DNA from: Fasciolopsis buskii
Lineage: Eukaryota > Platyhelminthes > Trematoda > Plagiorchiida > Fasciolidae
NCBI GenBank assembly: GCA_008360955.1
Contig: LUCM01001540.1
Span: 1 to 64,000, forward strand
Length of the DNA stretch: 64,000 bases
Direction: 5' to 3'
The notes beneath the pieces are model-generated. The model searched no databases and was not told the origin of the DNA. It worked only from the letters and a program-made list of their open reading frames with translations. This document shows positions 14,101 to 28,500 of this stretch, one piece after another. Numbering within the stretch: position 1 is the first letter of the stretch; every line of letters starts with the position of its first letter. The position numbers were made by a program, and so were the translations under genes.

Positions 14101-17100
14101 GTCGTTATTTCATTTTTGGTTTTTCGTTTGTCTTGTGTGTGTATGATGTTATGCATATTTTGTGCATATATGGAAAACAAGCATAGTGCCCACGCAAAAA
14201 ACATGTAAATGGAACTGCGGAAGGGGGACAAACAAAAGGGAAAAATAATAAACCACAACAAACCAACTGTTTTTTTGTTTTCACTATACACATTTTGTCC
14301 TATTTTGGTTGTTTTCTGGTCATTTTTAATGGGATGAGTTCTACAGGCAGGCCATACAGCATTTGCACCACTGAGTTCGGTTCTGAGTCACATCACTCTG
14401 CGGTTGTAAAATCAGAACCGAACTGCTCTTCACGTAGCAAACTATCGACAAGCCTGTTTGGCGTCTTTTTTGCGATGCGATATAATATGCTTACGAATTT
14501 ACTTATGCTTGATAGAGTTTAAATGAAGCCTTAAAAATGTATTGTTTCTTAGGCGGGTCATTTTATGGTAAGCGTATTGTGCGGGTTTAGAAACCTTGCT
14601 CACAATTGTAGGCTTTTCCGTATGGAATGTGAATCCCTAATGAATTTAGTGGAAACATTATTGCCCCATGGCTTTGCTCGTTATCCTTACAGGTCCTAAC
14701 AATGAACCTTTTGACACTTTATTATCTTGACGCGTGAGTTAAAGACTGTGGTTAACATTCCCACCAAACTATTTCTCATTGGCTTCGACTCATCCTCTTC
14801 CTGATTAAGCTCGCCGGTTACAGCAATGAATTTGAAGGAAATCAATTTCCTTCATGTATGAACTTTATCCACTAATGAAAACGTTTGCAAATTAGCTGAG
14901 TACTTCACGTTGATGGTCCACTGAAGGTGACTGGTTACTCGTTTCACATTGTTCTCATGGTGACTTCACGCCGTTAGGTTTAGCTCGTGTGCAATTTCCT
15001 TTGGAACTATTCTATCCCGTAGAAGGTGTACGCAGATTGGGTAATTTTCTCTCACTTTAGATATATTTTAAGACTAGCGAGATCAGGACGTACTTGAGTC
15101 AGTAGATGATTTACACGTGATTCGAGTATATTTAATCGCTGTGCAGATTCTGAGACCAAAAAGTCACCCATCACAAGAATAGCTATTTTTTACCACTCAA
15201 TGATCCTTTCACATTCGTTTATCTTTGTGTGTCTCATTAAGAACAGCGCAGGGAAAAGTTAGGAAGTACTCATTCCCCTCTGATGTTCAATGAACACGAA
15301 CCCTAAACAGCAAAACAATTAACACCACAAATCACTTCCCCACCCATATTTGTAAATGACTAATCCAATCCTTCCTATAGTGAAAATACTTTGTCAAGAT
15401 ATATATATAGTGATGTAATGGTATGAGTACGAATCACTGAAAACGAGCTTGTTCGCGAACTTGTGTTTTCTCAACACGAAAGGCGTTTAATTGGAGTGAC
15501 ATGTTCTCAGTTTGCAGGTTTATTGTTTCATTTTTTTCGGTTAATTGTACAGGCGTCGTGACTCTTTGTCTGTGATTGTTTCCATCTATCGAGGTAAATT
15601 ATATTTAGATTAAGGGTCTGCACCCATATCTAGACATCAAACTGAACATCATCTTTTCTGCTGACCACTTTTTACGGCCTGCTTGAAACATGAGTTTAAC
15701 GGAAAGGGCCCTTCTCCATAGCCGCAGTGGTCCACTACACGGGAGAGGAGAATCGTTAACCATGACCCTGAAACTTGGAGTGGAATAAAACCACGTAAGG
15801 TCCTTTTAGGTTAGGTGCGGCAACGAGCCCGGCGACATCGAGTTGCCATTTAACGCTACTACTGCTACTACTGCTATGCATGAAAACCGATAGCATAGCT
15901 TAAATGCAAATTTGTTTCGTATCTTCACAAGCAGAACAAATTTGGGATTCTCTTACCTACTTTCCTGTACTGTGAAAAATAAATATTACATGGCAAAATT
16001 GCTAGTTCGCCTCATCTTTCTTATCTTTCTTTCTTATCTTTCCCAGTTAAATCGTATCTGGTAAAATCGACTGCGTCCGTCTCAAGATGCCAGAGCAAGA
16101 ATTCTCTGTACCCGATTTAGGGCAGATAAAATAAAGAAGGATGTGGTCTTCCTCTGTTCTGTCCCAGTAGCTACTACTTCGAACTTTGTGACCGCTTTCG
16201 AACCTACGCGCACATCTACATGCTCCTTAGATCTAAATTCTGTTGGCTTGTTCTAGTTTGCGTTATGTTATCAACTCACCTATTGGCTGCCACGTCATGG
16301 GATTCTCGTTCGCACGAGTAGCAGCTATGCTCCACAACTTCTCGGTTGACTTCAGATCTGGTCTTTGCACCGGCCATTGCATGACCCCGATCTAATGGAA
16401 CGATAACCAGAATTTTCAGACTAGAATAGGATGTCATTTGTTGGCTAGTAGCTGAGGCAGAAACTTTTAAAACGAAATCTTTCATTTCCTTAAGCATTAC
16501 TACCGCACTTTGACTGCTCTGTTCGGAGGCTGTCCAGTTTGTTGCTCAGTTCCTGATGATGTTTGGTTGAGTAAAGTTTTTTTTCTTTTTACCATCTCCA
16601 TTAACTTTTACGACACTGAAGCACACTTTTTTGCCCAAAACATTCCGATCTAAATTTGTTGACTTCAACGAGTTGAATTATGAGGAGCTAAATACACGTG
16701 CGTTCTACCAACTGTATAAGGATTTTGGGACGGTCTACTCACTTTTTTAGATGCACATTGCTCGTAACTTGGTCGATATCATCGTAGGACGTTTCTAGAT
16801 CTCTTGCCGATCTGTGTTCTCAAAATTTTCTTATGAATTTTAATGCAAGTACTTCATCCTTCTCGAAATCTGTTCGTTTCCGCTCGACAGACGGAATCGA
16901 TTGTCAATTCTACTAGGTTTGCGAGGTTAGTCATGCCAAATGTAAGCCCAACTAATATGCGACGTATGCTCAATGCTACATTTCTCACTGACCTTCCAGC
17001 TGCCGAATGCAACATTGGACCTATCCAGATCTTTGATGCACCCCATTGCTCGTTTGATTTTTGCAATACTTTCGAGGCGAAAGCACCAGAATAAGGTCTT

Positions 17101-20100
17101 GTGCTTGTCATCCACTTTTTCCACGTTTTCCGCCCTAATCAAAAAGAGGTACATAATTTTGCTCTGTTGTTTGTTTGTTAATATTCAGTATCCTACTGTC
17201 CGTTCAGTTGTTCTGACTAGATGCGCTTTTGTTAGACAATGCAGAGGCAGAAATATGGGGAAAATAAGTATATCGTACTTTCGTCGTGCACTGCGTAGTT
17301 GAAATACCTGTAGTGGGTAGCGTATCATCATTGCAGATAGTTTTGTACTATTGAGGTGTTTTCAATAATAAACTGAGTGACTCCATATTTGCGCAGCCAT
17401 AGTTGGTCGTTGTTCATTGGTCCTCAGTGGTGAATGAGACTGCCTCACATTCGAAATGTGGTTAAAACGATTGAGGAGCAAATTACACTACTTTGGTTTA
17501 ACTTTGCAAAGTAGTCATTTCATTTTCGGTAATGATATAAGAGTTCGGGGAAAAACGTCCATTGTCCTACTGTAATCAGACGTCCTTTTCGCGCCTATGA
17601 AAACGATATTTCTATGACTGGGCTCGTCCCATCCCATTGACGTTAGATATCATCAACGGAAGCAATTTATGAAAGATGTGATCCGAAAGATTCGCTAAGT
17701 TGGTGTTGACACTAGACAGCAGTTGGGGAAATCCATTGTCTTTTTTAGAACGAGGGAAATCACATGTGGTTTGTTGAAAAACAATTGTTTATGGTACATT
17801 CATCGGATCCGCAAACGAGCACTTTAATTCCAAGCTGCCGGAATCTTTTTGAGTTCTACTTGTTATTGAATCATAACGAAGTTCTGTCAAGTTTGAGTTC
17901 CTGCAGGAAAGTGATTGCATCGACTATGAATAGTTTTGTTCGTTTCGCATTGCCCATTGTCTGCGTTTACACTGGCTTGCAAACCTTTTCAACCATAATA
18001 AAGTACCTCGGATCATAGAAACTCGTGAACATCTATAGGGTCGTTTTGAAATATCTTCATGAATTTGCTTCTTGATTTCCGTCCGGAATTCGACGGTCAT
18101 TGTGTAGTTTAGTTACCAGTCTAGTTATCTCATACTTGCATGTTTCTAAATGACCATTTTATTTTATTTCATTCTTGTTTGTCTGTAGCTTCTGCTCGCC
18201 AGCCGACAGCTTGTTGAAGTCACCAGTACACTGTCTGTTGTGAATCGGTTGATTGAGAAGTTTCGTGGAACAGAATACCATCGGGAAGCTCTCCGAGTGT
18301 TTTATCTGGTATTGCACGTCTCATTTTACTTACTGTCCGGACAAGCCAAATCAACACGCCCCATTCTAAAACAGTTGCATCAAAGCATACAGCAATTCGC
18401 TGCCATGGATGAGGGTGCGTCTCACAATATCAGTTTTACAGTTTAGTTGATATGGCATTTCTGCTTTCATTTTCGGGTTTCACTTAACTGGTCGTGACCG
18501 TCAATGATAAACAAACAATCTTGAACTCATTTGAATGACCATCTGTGTTTGGGCATAGTTCAAACATACTCGCTTAGCAAAGTGTTTGCCGTAAACGCCC
18601 GGTTGAGAATCATGCATCCGTATAACATGCCTGGTTGGTTCTATGCAAAATGCCAGATCATATTTAGCATTTGCCTTTCATAAAATGAAGACTAGTTAGG
18701 CACAAATGGATTGGATATCTCCCATTCCCATCTTTTGTCCCCGATGGATTTATCGAAGTATTGCAGTTTACGCTACTAAGCTCTTCGGTACTGCCCTATT
18801 CCGGTTTTTAGGTGAAACAACTTGATGTATTGTCCTTTATCAATATCATCAATGTATATTCTCCGGTTATTGAGGCACTGAACTGGTGAATTCCTATTGT
18901 TTCAGTGAAAATAATCCGATCTTCATGTGGTCGGTGTTCCTGGACTGTTCATGTTACGGGATTATATGTTACATCTAGGAACCTCAAAAGCAAATTTCGA
19001 GGTTAACACGAGCTTCAGATTCCACATTGGTACTTCTCGGCATAGTGAACAATGGACTCCCTTATTTCGTGGTTTCACTTTCACATAGGGAAGGACAGAC
19101 ATCATAACTGAGAAAGCGGGATATTATTTGGGCTGGAGAATCGGACAGGGTTCAAGCAGCTGCGGCTCTGTGATGACCGAGGTTACGTTGAGGATGATGT
19201 GGATCAACTAAGTAGATTGTATGGTGGATGATTTGTGCACCCATGCTTGAATACTCGTTGCACAAGTCCTTACAGGGATAGCAAGCGAAATGCACGGGCA
19301 GGGTCGAGAATAATACTTTCTCCCCGGTGCGTTTCCAGAACCTGGGGTGACAATGTTTGATTTTATGGTGGAGCCGAAAAAGTGCGTAGTGCAAGGCACG
19401 AAATATGATGCTGAACTGGGAACAACACTTACGGTCGTGGATAAGTTCTAAAGTAGGTTTACACGATAACGGTGCGCATAGCTTACCAATAACCCGAATA
19501 ACCGCGAACTGGTGTCTGTGTGTGTGTGTGTGTGTGTGTAATCATGGGCTAATGGTGACTGGTTGCTTTTTCGTCTCAGTCACAACAGGGGAATAATGCT
19601 TACGGCTGTTTGTGCAAGAAACAACTGTTTATGTGACCCACTCAAGAGGATTCTGGTCGCATGGTTGGGTTGGTATGTTATTTTTAATGCACAAACCCCA
19701 AGAAATATTCACACAGGAAGAAAATTGTATACGGTGACTGGTGGTGATGAGTTCGTAGTCTCACACACGAACCGACTGATCTGAATTCAGTCTCTCACTA
19801 CTCAGCAATTTTTCTATTTAGTCTTTGTATCCTAGTGAATTTATTTACTCGTTAAATATGCTTCGATTCATGGCATCCTCTTCATGAAATACTGTAAATG
19901 CTCCCATTGTTTGCTAGGAAAGGCCTGTGTTTTCTACGTTTTTTTCGTTTTTTCACAAACCTGATTCTGATGCGTAAAGTTCGGGGATCTTTTAATATGG
20001 GAGACAGCAAAATGTGACGCGAAATTGTCTTCTGGAGTCCACGAAATCTTTACTGACTTCGATTTTCATTGGTTTAAGGTTGCTTGATAAGCACAAATGA

Positions 20101-22501
20101 CGTCATCCTTTTGGGGACCGCAAAATACTGTTTTGTTCACTTTATTAGAGTTCACTGAACGTACCTTCCGGAGGACGGTCATGATCAGACTGATTCGGCT
20201 ATCTCCACACATAGGCTTACAGTCCTCTGGTCAAATGCACAGAGAAGTTTAGTCACACTGATTCGAGTGGTCGATTTTGTCAGGCCCAATTCACTTCATT
20301 TTGGTATAGCTTCCCCGTCTAGTGGGTGGTCGCATTGTCTTCCATGCTTTTATGGTGGTTTCCACATCTCTCCGTTGAGTTGGTTCATGGTCACAAATTC
20401 AGTTTATGGGGCTTACATGTCCAGCAATTGTGCTCATGTGGACTCCTTCACATCTCATTTTGGCGTAAGTAGTTTTGCCATCAGCGTTTGTGCAGCTCGA
20501 CTATATTCCGTGTGTTGACTTCTGTGATTCTACTCCGGTTTGCATACTCATTTTTCTATGTCAACGCATAACACGGTGAGAAGGGTAGTGATTAGTTAGG
20601 CTGGACCCGCGGCTTAACGCTAGGTAATAACGGGGATGTTCTGTTATTAAATACTTTTTAATCGGTGTGTTTTATCTGGCATTCATCGTCTTGGCGATAT
20701 TTATCTGACCCAGACGATTAGAATCATCAGAAGACTAAGGCATCCCGTGATTCTCCGTCGACATATGCCTCATGGCAGTGTAAACGGTACTCACGGGGAT
20801 TTCTAATCCCATCATGACCCAGACGTTTTCCTAGGGCACTGTTTCCGTTCTTCTATTTTAGTATTGACTGAATAGGTGTTCACTTATTTTCATCCCGTGC
20901 AATTGACTGTTTGCTGTGACCGAGTCCATATCTATTGCATTTACGGTATTTACTTCTCATCTAAAAGCGTATTGTTGCTCTTTATAAAAGTGTAGAAGAC
21001 CAAACTAGCCGAATTATTTCATTCTTCCTCCCATTGATTTCACTTGTGTACACTTATGTGCCGGATGTATGCTCCTATTTTCTCGGTTCAGTTCAAATCC
21101 GTATCCACCCGTGAACTCACTCGACTCTTTATTTTCCAGTGGCTGAGGGAGCAATCACAAATGAGATCGATCGGTTCCAGTGGATGCCACGTGAACACAT
21201 GGTCATTTTGGTCTACCTGATCACCGTGATGCACTGGATGCAAGTTGGCATGCTTGACCGGGCCAAAAGATCGGCTGAAAAAGCGCTTACTCAGATTGAA
21301 AAACTTTCTGTTTTCGATACCAGCCCTTTGTTGACTGTGTTCCACTTGAGCCTGCTTGAACATACAGCCATGGGTCGACTGGTAATGGGTGTACAAACCG
21401 CAGCAGCACAAGATATCGGGCAAGCTTGCCGTATTTGTCAGGCCAACCCTGGCCTGTTGTTCAAACGTTTGCCGCAGTTGCACACCCTAATCGGATTGTA
21501 TGCAATGTCCATGAATTGTATGGATCACGCAGAGAATCAGTTTAAATATGCCCTGCGTGTGAGTCTCACCTCGTCTCCATTCTCCTCATACCAACAAAGC
21601 AATATTGTTTTATCAGTTCTATTAACCTGATGTTCACACACGTGCTCCCCCTTATGAATGTACTTAACAGTGATCATGACCCCCTGTTTTTCTTCTAAAA
21701 GAATTAAAGCTTATCAATTTAGTGAGTCTAAAAAACAAGTATGTAAACAATTTTTTAGGCTGACAAATATTGTGTTTGGTAATTCCCAATGGGATAGTCG
21801 GAAATGATTATAGCAAATGGGCTGCAGTATTGGCCGAACGCAACGTGTTCGATGGTTATTAGACTTGAGATGATAGGGGAACAAAAGTAACAATAACAAT
21901 AACAATGATAAATATAGTAATGCGTATTCACGGTGTTCACACATGCCAGTTTTTAACTTTAGAAAAAGTGCGTAGTCATGCCCCTAAATGAGTACGACAG
22001 AATATGTAGATGTACATCTATGTATATTTAGTCAGTAATGTGCGTGAATAAACAAGGATTCCCTGAGACATAGTGCTAGATGTTGGTAGTGCGTGATACA
22101 CATAGGATAGCCAGCGATCACTGTTGTGATTGGTTCATTCACACTCCTGCCATGCAAACAAGATTCCGGTGGTTGTATATGCATATATTTATATATATGT
22201 GTACAAGTATGTGGATGTTTGGACAAGAGAGCATCGGGTACGCATACCTGACGAGCGACAACAACCGCGAAACCGGTCGTGTGCTCCCGGACAAACTTTG
22301 TTCACGCATCCAGATACTATACTACTTGCTGCTTCTGTATATACATATGTATATTCTGGGGCATTCTGCCCTCGTTTCTAAGGTTGGCTCAGCCCAACTG
22401 ACAAAGAATTATCAGCGAATCACAGCTCTCGTTCTTTTGTGGACTCTTCGACGAAGAGCTTCCATGCACACTCCTGATGCTACAGATTCGATTCTGATGA
22501 G

Positions 22502-22551
<50 letters not shown>

Positions 22552-25500
22552 TCATTCACGTTTGACAACGAGTCCTAGTTTGGATCGAAACGTCACGATA
22601 AACGTATTAACTCAGTGTACGCCTTCTCAGCTCTGAAAGTTATATATATATATATGATACGGCGGAAGCATAAGTATCTTGGAAGGTGCATGCCACTAGG
22701 ACTCATTATACAGGGCCTTAAAGCAATGGCAAATAATCACATGAGATCTAAATAAGTCAGATGCGGTGATGAACCGGGGGACAGCAACTTGCCGACCACC
22801 ACGTAAGTGATCAACAGATCTGGGATTCGAACCTCTGGTGTTTTTGATGGTAGACGCCTAATCCATTTGGCCAGCGCCTACAGTTGTGCGCATCAAAGCC
22901 ATCTGAAAGATAACGTTTGACTACCGTTGCTTGTGATTAATCCCCAAAGTCACGTGGTGTGACAAAACATCACACAACACGGTAAGAAAACGCTGCTCCT
23001 ACACGAAAATCTTACCAGTATTCCTTCAATAGTGAAGTTTGCAATTGCTTGAAAACATCCATGCTCAAACGCAGAGGTCCCAAAACAGTACCTGTCACCT
23101 GTCCTATGTCCAGGTTGTCATAATTTCTTTGGCGGACATCTGATATTACTACTTTCATTCTGGTCTTCGAACGATTGGGACTCCAGTTTTTTTCGGTGCT
23201 CGACTGGAAGCAGACCTAGATCCTCGTATGTTCCGATCTCATCTGTGATCGCTGTTTGTAGACGGGCACAATGTGCAACATCCACGAAGCTGCTTCCTCC
23301 GCTAGATAACAGGATAAAAATAGGTAAATAACAGCAGGATCATCGACCTGGAATAAGCTAAATAGTTTATCTCGCTTGCTGCTAACATCCAGGTAATCCA
23401 ATATCTGCACCACATAAGAACGGAAGTGGCTGGTTGTGCAGTGTATTTGGCATCTTACTCACTTTTCACGATGGTCGGAAGCAGATACTCTTTCTCGGCG
23501 TTGGCAAGGAAATACTGCACGTGGCTGAGTTTGTTTGCCTGGGGAGTTGCATTACTGCAAACGGCGTCGTTGAAGAGGACATCTATAACAATCTTAATGA
23601 TCAAATAATTTTTTTCAAGCCTGCAGCACTCTTGGAACGGACTCAGTATCAGACTTCCTACAAGGAAATACTGTACGGTGCCACGATGCTCACCGTAGTA
23701 CAATTTTGTTGTGAACCATAGTTGCTCCGAGTTAAAAATATCCGTCGACTCGTCGTGTTTGAAGGAAGAATCGCGTCATGAATAACCAAGTGCTCAGTCG
23801 AGCTTGAGACAGTCAGAGCTTCCCTACAAAAGATCCTAATAAAAGATCGTCCCCACTGGTTTGACCATTTGACAAGAAAGCTGGCGCAGCATATGCCGCT
23901 TTGCGCTCTTTCTGCGCTTCCCGAGCCTCACTGGAAGAGGGGTCGTGGAATACAAGAATCGACGGCCTAGAGGACTGGAGAAATTAATTTTGTCATTGTA
24001 GGACGGCCTAAATTGCCAGGTTCGGACAGTAGAGATCACGAGGACGGGTGAGTAGTGATATACGTTAGAATGACTCGAAGTAGACTTCAGTGTCGCGAAT
24101 GTGTTGTAACCAAAATATTTTGATAAAGAATGGAAAATCCACTTAAACATGACGCATCCAAAAGTCGACGTTACTAGCCCGATTCTAAGCAGCTACCTTC
24201 CGCGGTTATCATCAGGCTGTTGCGGACGCAACCCTCGAGGGCGAGCTAGTAAACGAGCATTCAGTGTGGCGTAGTTGCAATCTCTAATAGATTCTATTCA
24301 TCTGTCCTCTTCGCCTTTGTTGGAAAGTAATCGATGAGGCTAATTCATTAACTAAAGCCAGTTTAGTTGTCATTGGAATTGTGGGTGGTTGAAATCATCA
24401 AAACTAGCGGAAAAACAGTGTGCAGAAAAAATAAGGAAGACTATCTCACTAATTTGTTCCTTCTTGGTGATCTTATCTGTCCCGATTTCAATCGCTTTAT
24501 TCCTTTTTGTCTGCCGTAGATTGAAATGATACAGACATTCATGTATACGCACTTTTTATGGCTTGTTATTCAACGTTATATTCTTTTATCGTTGACAAAG
24601 AAAAAGGCTCTATCCTGATTCTTGTTTTCTGATTTCAGCTAATCGCAGGTCCTCGAATCGGTCTAACTGAATTACCCGGTGGTGCCACAAACGCATTAAG
24701 TTTACCCCCGACAAACCGGGCGTCCTGTCAGCCGGATGGACCTCGAGATACATTGTCCGTGTTGATTTGTCTCAATCTGGCCCTGGTACACATACGAAAA
24801 GGACATACGACGGAATGTGAAGTAAGCAATAAAGGGTCTCTGTAGCTTTTGAAATTTCGATGCTCTTGTTCCGCTGAGCGTCCAGAATGAACGAATCGTG
24901 TTTGTTTCATTTGGTTGATGAAATCAACATTTAATGTTCTTTTAATAATTCGTCGTACTGTGTGACCATTCAGTTCATTACTGGCAACCACAAAGCCGCT
25001 TGTTGAATAATGCCTTGTTACTAGTCATCAAAGGCACATGTACAACTTACCCCTTCCTGGCACCTTGTGAATTTAATCCGTAACTCGCTGAAATCGAGAT
25101 CAACTGAAATCGCTTGTGTCAAATAGGTGTGTTCCATGTTCATGAAGCATACAAAAGGACAGTGGTGCACACGTCGGTGGACGGTGAACCATATCTTTTC
25201 TTCGCCTACTTCACACACTTTGGCCATGGTATTGGTTTTTGTATTGCCTGTCACTTGGTTATTTTGAATTGGTTCCCGTATGTTCCTAGGGTGCATCATC
25301 ATCGTCATCATCATCGTTCAACGTTAAACAGCAAGGCAAGCCTCACTGACCCTTACCTTTTCCTCAGGGTTAAATTATTCTATAGAAAGAGTGAGTATTC
25401 AAAAGCAACGGGGAGTGGACCTGCACAGGTAGGACAAGATGCCGCTACAGCCAACACACAGAATACAGTCTAATTGTACAAACGCACTCTTTCAATCATT

Positions 25501-28500
25501 CTGATTCGATAGAAAAGGACAACACCGTCGCTAATGTTCACGGTTCACTGCCATATCCTTCAGTGTCTCCAGCCAGCTAGCTGACGAGTCTTTCCGACCC
25601 CAACCATGAAGACGTGAGACACCTACTTTACCTAAGTTCGCTATACACTTTATCATTCCACGTTGCGCGTCATCTGTTGGCCTCCACATGGCTTCTTCCA
25701 TTCCTTGGGAGGAACACCAAATAGGGCACGATATGGTAGACGAGTCTTCGCCATACGCAACACGTGACCCAACCAGCGTCGTCTATCAAGTTTCATACGA
25801 TGAAACAAGGTGTTTTGAGAGCCGGCATCTAGTACTAGATCCCTGACCTCTACGTTACTCACTCGGTCACTCCATCTAATTCTAGCCATACTACATAGAC
25901 ATCGGTGGTCGAAAACCTCCAACCGACGAACATCTCCCACACGGATATTCAATGTCTCGCAACCGTACAACAGAACTGAGCCCACTGCAGCACAGTCCAC
26001 ACGATCTTTCAATTTCAGTGAAATATCAGGCTGACGCCACAAATGATTCAGTCCAGCTTGCGCCGCTCGAGCTTTCGATATACGCGTGTTCACCTCTATT
26101 AGCAAGCTACTATCGTTGGACAAGCAGCTACCACGGTGGGTTCAAAATCGTTAGTTTCTGTCCATCCAGTCCTGCAACAGTACTTTGCACTTCGATGACA
26201 CGAGAAAAGTACGAAAATGTTAACTAATGGATTGGCTCGTGTAGGCACATTTAGACTACCGGATGGGGATCCACGAGATCCCCCGAAGTGACGGCTGGAA
26301 ATATTGGACGATACGGCTCTGTGCTATAGTCGGTGGCGTTGCATCCGTTTGTAGAGTTCCTTAACTTACCATTTCGCGTTCGTTCCCATTATTCCTCATT
26401 CCATTTCCTGTTTGAGTAGGTGGTGTTGTCAGGTAACAACCGGAACCAGAGCACGTTTGTGCAAAGTTTGTGGTTGTGCAAAATGAAGCTGATCGTAGGC
26501 ACTTATTTTGAGATGCTGGATTCTGTCGGAGACGTACGACATACGGTTTTTTGAAGCCATGTGCCTGATGGTTTTTTAATCCGAGATGATAAAAAAGTAT
26601 ATGAATAAAAGAACCGATTACTGGCTCTCCCGGTTAGCAGCGATCCAGTCTCGCTCTGGCAAATGGTAGCCTAGATTTTGGTAATAGGGGCTCATGGTGA
26701 GAATCCCAGAGATTTGGCAATTCAGACAATTGCTCATTCGGCGATGGACCATAGCTAATGAGAGAGCGTGACACGCGTGAGGTCAAGTTTCTGATTTCTG
26801 ATTTCTCTTTTCCCTGCTTTGTTTTCCATTTGAGTCATGGTTCCGATGATACATGGTTAGTGCGCATCATCGTCACCATTGTCGTTCAGCGTTAGACAGA
26901 AGGGCCTCCGCCTTCCTCATCATATCACACTTTCCAATAAAAAGAGGGAATACGCAAGATGGACAGGTAGTGGAGCTGCCGAGGTGTGAAATTAAAAGAA
27001 TGTCTTAGTGGATAATACAGAATGCAATCGAATCGCATAGACGACTTTTCCACTCATTCTGATTCGGAAGAAAGTGACAATGCGATCGCCATCGTTCACG
27101 GTTCGTTGCTATATCCATCAGTGTCTCCAGCCAGCTGTTTGACCGATCTTTTGGATCCCAACCACGAAGAATTGAGACACCTACTTTAGCTAAGTTTGCT
27201 GTACATTTTCTTATTCCATGCTGCTCGGCCATCTATTAACATTCACGTGGCTTCTTCCATTCTGTGAGAAGAACGGGACATAGGGGGCAGACGAGTATTC
27301 GTCATGCGCAACACGTGACTCAACCAACGAACTCTCGGATAAAATGTTTTCATAACGGGCGCCTACTTTTAGATTCGTAACCTCCACATTACTCACAAGG
27401 GGATTCCATCCAATCCTAACCATACTATACAAACATCGGTAATTGAAAACTTCCACGGGACGAACATCTTCAACACGTAAACTCCATGTTTCACAGTCAT
27501 GCAATAGAACTGGGTAAATTGCGACAGCATATACAACCTTTCAATTTCAGTGAAATACCACGCCAACGCCACTATTACTTTAGTCCGGTGTGCGCCACTG
27601 GAGCTTTTGGATATACGCGTGCTCACCTATACTGCCGTACTACCATACTTAGTCAAGAAGCTACCAAGGCAAGTGAAATGGTCCTCACATATCACAATCG
27701 GAACGAGTACCGTCCAGTATTGTAATGGGAATTCGCACTTTGAGGATGCAACACACACGCCGAATACAGCTATGGCTATTGTGGGTTTATCTGATCTACG
27801 TTGCGCATGTTCCGCAGATTGAAACAAGCATATAAAGTCATCGGCGTAATCTGAGTCCCAGGGATTCCTCCCTCTTGCCAGTTCGAGTTCTAAATCCTGA
27901 AGGCTTTTTAAAGTATCCACCTCCTTGTCGATGTTGAAGTTTAACAGGATTGGAGAAATTAGATGCTGTTGTTGAACACCGTTTGAGATTGTGAATGAGC
28001 TTGGTAGTTCACGATATCACCTTTCTCAGGGGAGTACAATACTCACAGGTGATTCACAAACTTTTCAGGCTTACTCCTTAGGTAAAGGGCACCGAATGGC
28101 GCTGTTCACTCTACTAAGTCGAGGGCACCTTCCAAGTCGGGAAAACATTACGATTGTCCGTGGACGCTGAATGTGGAGCGTTTCAGGTAGCTGACGAACG
28201 GTGGAAATCAGGTCGATGAGACCTCGACCTGGGCGAAATCCGGTCTGCCGTTCACAATGTAATTCACGCCAATCGGTGTCAGTTGGCGCAGCGTCATCGA
28301 AGCTAAAATCTGTAATCACAGTTAACTGTACTATTTATGTCGGGTAATGTCCCGTTGTTTCAAATCAGGTGACTTCAACCAAACAGACTCTGGTAACTTA
28401 TAATGACATCCAATTCGAATGGTCCATCACGACCGATTTCTATCTTCTGTAAATTTATTGTTCCTCACTTTAGTAACTTGCATACGCAATCGAATTAGAT

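Noticed and set aside
16276..16497. A possible gag zinc knuckle (CYSCERESHDVAAN) on the minus strand
   Set aside because: The last Cys of the CCHC motif is Asn, and no gag or protease sequence surrounds it.
25021..25473. Open frames with His-rich HHHRHHHR or MMMTMMM stretches
   Set aside because: They translate the (GAT/CAT)n tail of LINE copy B.
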